From positions 1 to 9,755 of the forward strand of contig CAMDHB010000104.1 of the NCBI GenBank assembly GCA_945897655.1: DNA of 9,755 nucleotides. The letters run 5' to 3'. This stretch comes from Pseudorhodobacter antarcticus. GTDB lineage: Bacteria > Pseudomonadota > Alphaproteobacteria > Rhodobacterales > Rhodobacteraceae. A program made the position numbers and the translations under genes. How positions within the stretch are numbered: the first letter of the stretch is position 1; the number at the start of each line of letters is the position of its first letter. This document shows positions 5,901-9,755 of this stretch, piece by piece. Below the pieces are notes generated by a model that saw nothing but the letters and a program-made list of their open reading frames with translations, had not been told where the DNA came from and did no database searches.

Positions 5901-7561
5901 AGGTCGTTTCCGGCACCGCCGTCAAGGCTGTCAACGCCCTGCGCACCGACGAGCGTGTCATTACCATCGAGGCCAAAGATCTGGCCCCCGGATTCCATGG
6001 CAGTGGCGCTATCTGCACCGTTCGTCAGCCGCTCGGCCTGAAGGTACGAGGCATCAAGGATCGCGCCTGCGAAGCTGAATTTCTCCACATCCGTCACCAG
6101 GTCGGTCGCTGTATTGGTGACAATCCAGAAGGCATTGTCATCGGCAAGCCAGGTTACGCTGACATCGTCCAAACTCTGCGCATAAACGACAACATCGTCG
6201 CCCTGCCCACCGGACAAAGTATTAAACCCGGCCCCGCCGGCAATTGTGTCATTGCCAGTGCCGCCCAGCAGGCTGTCATTCCCATCGTCACCCGACAGGC
6301 TGTCATCACCGACACCACCGTCAAGATGGTCTTGCCCTGCGCCGCCGGAAAGTGTGTCGCGTCCGCTGCCGCCGTTCAGCGTGTTGTCGTTCAGATCCCC
6401 AGTCAGAGCATCATTGCCCGACCCACCCACCAGACCTTCGATCGAGTTCAGGACGTCAGACCCGAATAGGCCAACCGTTTGTGCGTTTGCCGTATCTAGC
6501 CGAAGGGTCAGACCAAAGGTCGCGTCAGCATAGGATGCGATGTCATGGCCTTCGCCGCCGAACAGCGAGTCATTGCCCGTGCCCCCCCACAGCGTGTCAT
6601 CCCCGGCAGCGCCAGACAGGACATTGTTGAACGCATTGCCACGCAGCGTATTTGCAGCGGTGTTCCCAGTGCCCGAGGTTGCCGTCGCAACCTCGGCAAG
6701 CACGAGGGTTTCGACATGGGCCGCAAGCGTATAGTTGAAGGATGAGATGACGGTGTCCGTACCCTCGTTGGACCCCTCGACCACGACGTCGCCAGGGGTG
6801 TCGATGGCATAGGTGTCGTTGCCGGCTCCGCCCTGCAAGGTGTCGCCACCCTCGCCACCGTCCAGGGTGTCATTCCCAAGTCCGCCTTGCATATCATTGG
6901 CGATGTTGGACCCAGTCAGATTGTCATCCCCAAGTCCCCCAATAAGATGCTCGATCCCGATCAGTCGATCAATCCCGGCGCCTTGGGTGTTTTGTGCCGC
7001 GGTCAGTCCAAGTGAAACGATCAGATTGCCAAGGATCGCGCTATAATCGGCCGCATCACTGTCACCTCCCCCATCCAGCAGGTCATTCCCCGATCCGCCT
7101 GCCAGGGTGTCATTGCCATCGCCACCGTTCAGGGAGTCATCACCTGCGCCGCCGTCCAGCAGGTTTGCAAACTGGTCGCCGGACAACGTGTCTGCAAAGG
7201 CGCTGCCGATCAAACCTTCGACTTCCGCCAGCACATCGCGACCGGCACCGCCCGTGCTCTGCGCGTTGGTAGTCGTCAACCGCAGCCTGACGGACGCGGT
7301 CGCGGTTTCATAGGACACCACGTCAAAGCCCGCGCCACCAAGGATGGTGTCTTTGCCCGCGCCGCCAAACAGCAGATCAGCGCCATCGCCGCCCAGCAGG
7401 CTGTCGTTCCCATCGCTTCCTGACAGGACATCGTTGCCGGCCATTCCCGAGATGGTGTCATTCCCCAGACCGCCTTCAACCGAATCCGCACCCACCCCGC
7501 CGACAAAGGAATCGTTCCCGATGGAAAGTGGCGTCAGCAGCAGTTGCGAGAAGGGGGGCAT
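2936..7561 (-). CDS. Giant RTX calcium-binding repeat protein with Calx-beta domain, secreted by type I pathway
   Basis: A 1541-aa protein without an N-terminal signal peptide, built almost entirely of RTX nonapeptides (GGxGxDxLx; about 70 units by eye), which wrap into calcium-binding parallel beta-rolls outside the cell. RTX blocks fill residues ~16-610 and ~760-1440. A Calx-beta domain lies at ~640-757 (VTEGNSGTTTVQFTVTLDR to VTILNDD, including DADHEAAETFRVTL). Two copies of a known RTX-associated module (GNDTYxxDxxGDVVVE ... GTGNxxxN) occur at ~246-315 and ~904-973. From 1020 to 1441 a ~100-residue module recurs four times. The last ~100 residues (DRIIYNSTTGALYYDADGSG to a hydrophobic LLFDDFLIV end) look like a serralysin-type type I secretion signal. 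No protease, lipase or nuclease domain is visible, so an adhesin, surface-layer or biofilm-matrix role is likeliest. The start has a GGAG Shine-Dalgarno 8 nt upstream. The ABC transporter/membrane-fusion genes must lie elsewhere. Confidence 0.92.
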   Translation of the reverse strand: MPPFSQLLLTPLSIGNDSFVGGVGADSVEGGLGNDTISGMAGNDVLSGSDGNDSLLGGDGADLLFGGAGKDTILGGAGFDVVSYETATASVRLRLTTTNAQSTGGAGRDVLAEVEGLIGSAFADTLSGDQFANLLDGGAGDDSLNGGDGNDTLAGGSGNDLLDGGGDSDAADYSAILGNLIVSLGLTAAQNTQGAGIDRLIGIEHLIGGLGDDNLTGSNIANDMQGGLGNDTLDGGEGGDTLQGGAGNDTYAIDTPGDVVVEGSNEGTDTVISSFNYTLAAHVETLVLAEVATATSGTGNTAANTLRGNAFNNVLSGAAGDDTLWGGTGNDSLFGGEGHDIASYADATFGLTLRLDTANAQTVGLFGSDVLNSIEGLVGGSGNDALTGDLNDNTLNGGSGRDTLSGGAGQDHLDGGVGDDSLSGDDGNDSLLGGTGNDTIAGGAGFNTLSGGQGDDVVVYAQSLDDVSVTWLADDNAFWIVTNTATDLVTDVEKFSFAGAILDASYLQAERLTNGADSATAMESGGQIFGLDGNDTLVGAQGVDSLDGGAGNDLISGAGGADLLVGGAGDDTVQAGTGNDTVEGGAGNDILIIAGTFDSWTITLASDVYTIAGTAGSLTATGFETMYFGTDLTTNRLPRLVNLTSSAQQVTEGNSGTTTVQFTVTLDRIAASNVTLDYAVAAVTSSLNSSDFVTLGPLPSGTVTVLAGQRTATFTVQIATDADHEAAETFRVTLGNPSVGLILQQSSSSVTILNDDTQFLTGADEVFTGTALGDLVDGLFGNDALSGLGGADLLIGGAGRDTLYGGTDNDTLLGGAGSDQLFGDAGVDTVSYEVTTTGVDASLIKSLSRSAQDGTDRLYGIENLIGGSGDDTLTGDTAANQLTGLAGNDMLDGGAGNDTMTGSAGNDTYVLDVSGDVVVELADQGVDRIISQATYSLSANVEELELAGVSATNGTGNALDNLLLGSRRENQLLGEAGNDTLMGMDGKDTLFGGNGTDLLNGGTGVDRLFGGSGNDILVGEAADAVLDGGENNDILQLASRFVSSSDAQIINIETVTLTQSGIILSLARQTEALKVNGFATGTSTIVAGAGADTIIGGSGADSLAGGEGADSLIGGLGDDTMVGDQADVLIDGGAGNDVLQIAASFTAATDAQIVNMQVVTLTVTGLTLDLTSQTEALILNAFATGASSILGTSGADTIFGGTGVDSLMGGIGNDVLVGEQTDNLLDGGTGTDTLALVGNFTSVTDAQIANVEAVSLAADGLTLNLSNQTEGFTLNGWADGVSTIVGGAGVDLLIGGLGADSLTGGAGADSVYGAEGVDSLYGGEGNDTLIGAQSDAVLEGGAGSDVLQLGTAFTAASDGQLATVEVVTLTATALSLNLSNQTEGFTLNGFATGASTITGGAGADSIVGGSGADSLTGGVGADSLTGGAGADSLTGGAGADSFVFVSLTGVDSLTDFTSGSDEIWLDRAVMTGLGVAGILSEDAFYSSAGAVSGNDVADRIIYNSTTGALYYDADGSGSGAAIQFAILTGAPSLLFDDFLIV
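3237..3371 (-). repeat. Five 27-bp tandem repeats encoding RTX nonapeptides
   Basis: Five consecutive 27-bp units (3237, 3264, 3291, 3318 and 3345) each encode one nonapeptide of the type ADSLTGGxG. Units at 3264 and 3291 differ at only a few bases, more alike than needed for protein conservation. This suggests recent expansion by slippage or unequal recombination. It is the most homogeneous stretch of the RTX gene and lies just before the secretion signal region. Confidence 0.8.
3239..4504 (-). repeat. Four long modules in the RTX C-terminal half (104, 95, 113 and ~110 aa)
   Basis: In coding order the modules start at 4504, 4192, 3907 and 3568 (residues 1020, 1124, 1219 and 1332). Each opens with xxxDxxLDGGxxxDxLxL, continues with F(T/V)xxxDxQIxNxExVxLT, then LxLxxQTExxxxNGFATGxSxI, and closes with RTX units. 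The complete module lengths are 95, 104 and 113 residues, differing by exactly one nonapeptide each, because the number of closing RTX units varies. Modules 3 and 4 are closest and share a 19-base exact match at 3411-3429 and 3750-3768, pointing to recent duplication. Confidence 0.85.
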
Positions 7562-7768
7562 TATTCAAACTCCAGCGTTGTGGGCGGTAAGAGGGGTCAT
7601 TTGCAGGCTTAAGGCTTCCAGCCCAAAGGGCTCCGTACGTTAGTGTCTCTAGCTTGGTACGCGTTCAAAGACGCGGTCGCCCCGACCCTGCACTCGCCGC
7701 CAGACAAGCCCGTCAGCGTGAACTGCCAGACCGAACGAGGTGAGAGGCAAGGTCGGCCCATGGGGCCC
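7562..7768 (-). promoter_or_regulatory. 207-bp gap before the RTX gene: RBS and hairpins
   Basis: On the minus strand a GGAG ribosome-binding site lies 8 nt before the RTX ATG. Further upstream a perfect hairpin AGCCC-AAA-GGGCT sits at 7620-7632. Immediately beyond the stop codon of the small exported protein is a GC-rich stem GGCCC (7755-7759)/GGGCC (7763-7767). Neither is followed by a T-run, so neither is a convincing intrinsic terminator. No good sigma-70 pair was recognised. The RTX gene could be read through from the upstream genes or have its own promoter here. Confidence 0.35.
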
Positions 7769-8215
7769 CTAGTCCAGGGCAAAGACTGTAGGGTTCACTC
7801 GCAGCCCCTTGGCATCCGGTGCAACCAGCCCAATCCGCCGTTCTGCAGCAAAGCGCCGGCCGTTGGCTGGATCCTTCAGCCAGATTTTGGTGCCAGAAAC
7901 CTCGACCTCGTAAGTAGTCCCGCCCACCGCTACCGACGAGGCAAGCCCTTCCGAACTCACCCCGCCACCTGTGGCTGATGCCATTTCCAAAACATCGCCG
8001 CGAAAGGTGTAATAGTAGTAGACTTCGCCCGGTTTGATTCCATCCCATATGGGCAAATAGTCGACCGGATGCAGAATAGAGATCACGATCCCGTCGCTGT
8101 CGCGAAACAACGTGGTACCAGCCCAGGGGTCGGCCACGGCGGGGGCCGCGAGTATCAGGACGCAAAGTGCTGCAACTATCGTATTCTTCATGGTTTTCAT
8201 CCTCTTCTTCATCAT
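7769..8215 (-). CDS. Small exported protein of unknown family
   Basis: A protein of up to 148 aa that I do not recognise. It has a clear Sec signal peptide: a lysine-rich start (MKKRMKTMK), hydrophobic core NTIVAALCVLILA and an AxA-type site, APAVA before DPWAG. The mature part is ~115 residues, soluble-looking, with YYYYTFRGD, GGTTYEVEVSGTKIWLKDP and a C-terminal GLRVNPTVFALD, suggesting a small beta-rich periplasmic or secreted domain without cysteines. The start is ambiguous. ATG 8215 directly follows the stop of the outer-membrane gene (TGA-ATG) with AAGG six bases upstream. ATG 8191 is preceded by AGAGG and would give a more compact signal peptide. Its position between the barrel and the RTX gene suggests a role in the same surface system, which is inference only. 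Confidence 0.75.
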   Translation of the reverse strand: MMKKRMKTMKNTIVAALCVLILAAPAVADPWAGTTLFRDSDGIVISILHPVDYLPIWDGIKPGEVYYYYTFRGDVLEMASATGGGVSSEGLASSVAVGGTTYEVEVSGTKIWLKDPANGRRFAAERRIGLVAPDAKGLRVNPTVFALD

Positions 8216-9265
8216 TCAGAACCTTAACAAAGACACGCCGACCGATCCGGCGAGCATCGGTCCGTCACCTGAGAACCGGGTCAAATCCTTGACCCCGATT
8301 TTCATCGAAACTCCTGTATTTGGGACCACATAGGCCAAACCGACATTCAGATTTCGCCCATTCCATTCGGCAATCAGGTTCAGCGTTGGGTCTACTTCCC
8401 AGGCCAGCCCGCCAAAGACGATGGTCGCAAGGTCCGACTTGCCTTCGGCTCGGTCACGTTCTGTCATTGTGGCGAACCGGCCAGAGCCTGCGCCGATTGT
8501 CGCCGTGCCCTTGAATGGCATTGCACTGGTGGCAGGATCAAACGCCCAACTCCCAACCGCGTAGAAACTTGCCTGACCATCGGTGGTTTTGACAAACAGG
8601 TTTTCCCCCCCCACCGCGACCGACAACCCATCCGAGATGTAATGGCCAAGGGCGAAACCCCAGGAGATGCGGTCTGGATTTCCGATCTGCGTCAGATCGT
8701 TCAGGGACATCATCACCGACGCACCCACCCCGTCGAAGGCATTGCCAAAACCAAAGCCAAACCCCAGCGCGCCATCGGGGTCCTTCGTATAGGGAACACG
8801 CGACACACCCCCGAAACTGGCCGAAAGGGTCGCCCCGCTGGGTTGGTTGGCAAAGCGAGCGGGGCCAAAACCGGACGGAATGGTCAGTTCATGCGACGCC
8901 GCGTTGGGCAAGACCGTCTTGGCAGACCGATAAAGACCCAGCGCCGAACGCGGCTGGGCTAGATCCAGTTCGCGAAGAGCTGCGGCCAGTTGCCGTTCTG
9001 ATACGATTGCTGGCCCGAAGGAGAAGCGGTGCGAAACGGCATCCATCCGCAAAACGCCCGCGGCCACCAACGTCTCGATATCCGACAAGGACAAGACAAG
9101 CCCGTTGATTGCAATCGCGTCATAGGCACCATCGGCGCTCAACGTTGCTGCGACAGGTCGTGCACCTTCGGATTGGGCAAAACATTGCCCGGCAAGCGTC
9201 GCGAATACTCCGGCCAAAACGCAGCAATGCACGACGAACCCCATAAGTTGACTATTGCTCAGCAC
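8216..9265 (-). CDS. Putative outer-membrane beta-barrel protein
   Basis: A 349-aa protein with a signal peptide (hydrophobic FVVHCCVLAGVFATLAG, cleavage likely after CFA, residue 30). Residues ~38-115 form a mixed region (INGLVLSLSDIETLVAAGVL ... ERQLAAALRELDL) of unknown type. From ~145 to the end the sequence alternates glycine/aromatic strands (GALGFGFGFGNAFDG, WGFALGHYISDGLSVAVGG, ASFYAVGSWAF, LNLIAEWNGRNLNVGLAYV) and finishes VGVSLLRF, a terminal phenylalanine typical of BAM-assembled barrels. The opening codon is GTG (9265). An in-frame ATG at 9244 gives a tidier signal peptide, and neither has a strong Shine-Dalgarno, so the start is uncertain. It is followed without spacing by the small exported protein gene. 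Function (porin, adhesin anchor or export accessory) cannot be decided. No POTRA or TolC-like features are seen, so it is not an obvious secretion channel. Confidence 0.75.
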   Translation of the reverse strand: MLSNSQLMGFVVHCCVLAGVFATLAGQCFAQSEGARPVAATLSADGAYDAIAINGLVLSLSDIETLVAAGVLRMDAVSHRFSFGPAIVSERQLAAALRELDLAQPRSALGLYRSAKTVLPNAASHELTIPSGFGPARFANQPSGATLSASFGGVSRVPYTKDPDGALGFGFGFGNAFDGVGASVMMSLNDLTQIGNPDRISWGFALGHYISDGLSVAVGGENLFVKTTDGQASFYAVGSWAFDPATSAMPFKGTATIGAGSGRFATMTERDRAEGKSDLATIVFGGLAWEVDPTLNLIAEWNGRNLNVGLAYVVPNTGVSMKIGVKDLTRFSGDGPMLAGSVGVSLLRF

Positions 9266-9348
9266 ATATCAGCCGCAAACCTCTAAGAATAAATCGCTGT
9301 CAAATCAATACAGGATCACGTCAGAATACTTCGGGTGACATTAGAGTT

Positions 9349-9370
9349 AAAAAATCTCTTTCGAGAATTT
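9349..9370 (-). terminator. Small intrinsic-terminator-like hairpin reading toward the barrel gene
   Basis: On the minus strand TCTC-GAAA-GAGA (9366-9355), closed by a stable GNRA-type loop and flanked by AAA/TTT that can extend the stem around a bulge, is followed directly by six T residues (9354-9349). It could stop transcription arriving from the IS21 side and insulate the barrel operon. The stem is short, so it is only a candidate. Confidence 0.3.
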
Positions 9371-9539
9371 GGCTTTGTAGTTTTGTATCGACTCATTGAA
9401 AACCTGCCCGAGCAATAGCAGAGAGGTTCGCAGCTCTCATGCCGCAGCAAGCAGGATATCCTTGATGCGATCTTTTCTCTTTAGTTAATAATAAAATAAC
9501 CAAAGAAATAAAAATTCATTTTAGTTGCGATAACGCGGC

Positions 9540-9552
9540 GTTGTTGCACAAC
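9540..9552. repeat. Short inverted repeat GTTGT-TGC-ACAAC
   Basis: Perfect 5-bp arms around TGC at the edge of the AT-rich stretch. GTTGTTGCACAA-type sequences occur at the ends of some IS5-like elements, so this could be a relic of an IS boundary, but no transposase sequence accompanies it. Confidence 0.25.
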
Positions 9553-9616
9553 TCTGACCTTGGAGGATTCGCATTGTGAACCCATGCGGTTAGACGCCAT
9601 GATCGCGGTGTGTTGA

Positions 9617-9660
9617 TTTTCACCCAAAACTGAGCCGGTTTTTTCACCGAGAAGTGAGCC
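9617..9660. repeat. Two 20-bp terminal direct repeats of the IS21-like end
   Basis: TTTTCACCCAAAACTGAGCC (9617-9636) and TTTTCACCGAGAAGTGAGCC (9641-9660) match at 17 of 20 positions and are 24 bp apart. Repeated sites of this kind near each end are a feature of IS21-family elements and serve as transposase-binding sites. Confidence 0.8.
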
Positions 9661-9682
9661 ACCTCTGATTATGGATTTCGGT

Positions 9683-9755
9683 TCATGCTGGGGTCAAGCT
9701 GAGTGTTGTCTCCTTCTTTTTCTTTGCAGCGGACGCCGCAGCTGAGCTGGCCTTG
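9683..9755 (-). CDS. istB: IS21-family helper ATPase IstB, C-terminal end only
   Basis: On the minus strand the last 23 codons before a TGA (9685-9683) read KASSAAASAAKKKKETTLSL followed by TPA. A lysine-rich, low-complexity tail a short distance inside the IS21 terminal repeats fits the C-terminus of IstB, the AAA+ ATPase that assists the IstA transposase. The ATPase core lies outside the window, so the assignment depends on position next to the terminal repeats and on the tail composition. Confidence 0.55.
   Translation of the reverse strand, partial: KASSAAASAAKKKKETTLSLTPA

Larger units (their letters stand above)
9266..9608. other. AT-rich intergenic region upstream of the surface locus
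   Basis: This 343-bp stretch has no supportable gene. It is clearly richer in A/T than the flanking genes, especially 9480-9525. It should carry the promoter for the barrel gene, but no well-spaced -35/-10 pair could be fixed: a TTGACA at 9303-9298 on the minus strand lacks a -10 at normal distance. It also holds a terminator-like hairpin (9349-9366) and a short inverted repeat (9540-9552) described separately. Confidence 0.5.
9609..9755 (-). mobile_element. Terminus of an IS21-family insertion sequence, continuing beyond the window
   Basis: The element edge is placed at 9609-9611 (TGTTGATTTTCACC), the TG-type end usual for IS21 elements. Inside are two near-identical 20-bp direct repeats, as expected of the multiple terminal repeats bound by IS21 transposases, then the 3' end of istB reading toward the edge. 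This orientation makes it the right (istB-proximal) end. The rest of the element, including istA, lies past 9755. Confidence 0.75.

Noticed and set aside
2936..7561. RTX protein as a protease, lipase or pore-forming toxin
   Set aside because: There is no HExxH zinc motif, no GxSxG lipase motif and no hydrophobic pore region or acylation-site context; the protein is repeats plus one Calx-beta domain and a secretion-type C-terminus.
3153..7643. Many plus-strand open frames opposite the RTX gene (for example 3153-3422, 4454-4822, 5579-6469, 6813-7046)
   Set aside because: They are antisense shadows of the repetitive, GC-rich RTX coding sequence; their proteins are low-complexity Pro/Ser/Ala strings with no family resemblance.
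7643..7978. Plus-strand ORF of 111 codons across the gap before the RTX gene and into the small exported gene
   Set aside because: Half of it is antisense to a gene with a convincing signal peptide, and its product has no recognisable features or clear ribosome-binding site.
9298..9303. TTGACA (minus strand) as the -35 box of the barrel gene
   Set aside because: No acceptable -10 hexamer lies 16-18 bp downstream, and the start codon is only about 30 bp away; it cannot be called a promoter from sequence alone.
9431..9480. Minus-strand tail reading KRKDRIKDILLAAA then stop, as a possible C-terminal gene fragment
   Set aside because: The frame has a stop about 15 codons upstream of its own stop, so no gene can be supported.

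Overview
The window is GC-rich (roughly 60% by eye) and every gene that can be supported lies on the minus strand. Base composition, protein style (Rieske oxygenases, a Roseobacter-like glutathione S-transferase, very large RTX proteins) and the IS types suggest an alphaproteobacterium, most likely of the Rhodobacterales (Roseobacter/Paracoccus-like). This is inference from protein style; no rRNA or other marker gene is present.

Region 1 (1-2116, read from 2116 down to 1) is a tightly packed catabolic operon. A Rieske [2Fe-2S] protein comes first. A mononuclear-iron oxygenase catalytic subunit with no Rieske centre follows, then a glutathione S-transferase, then the first seven codons of a fourth gene that runs off the window. 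All three junctions are ATGA stop/start overlaps, so translational coupling is likely. Together the first two genes look like one Rieske non-haem oxygenase split over two polypeptides. The reductase and the substrate are not visible. A perfect 8-bp-arm inverted repeat (2164-2185) sits just upstream and is a candidate operator.

Region 2 (2117-2935) is a scar. It holds a small ORF whose C-terminal part resembles an acylphosphatase fold without the catalytic residues, and whose 5' end overlaps a broken IS3-family orfA fragment. Candidate terminator hairpins for the next locus follow.

Region 3 (2936-9265) looks like a cell-surface/secretion locus. In transcription order it encodes a signal-peptide-bearing outer-membrane beta-barrel candidate (349 aa), a small exported protein of unknown family (148 aa) starting immediately after it (TGA-ATG), and, after a 207-bp gap, a 1541-aa RTX protein. 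The RTX protein has about 70 calcium-binding nonapeptide-like units, one Calx-beta domain, several interspersed repeat modules and a type I secretion-like C-terminus, but no recognisable enzyme domain. It is probably an extracellular adhesin or matrix protein. No type I secretion genes are in the window.

Region 4 (9266-9755) is an AT-rich intergenic stretch, probably carrying the promoter of the surface locus. It is followed by the terminus of an IS21-family element with its characteristic repeated end sequences and the last 23 codons of istB. The surface locus therefore lies between IS3 debris and an IS21 element, which suggests an accessory or rearranged region.
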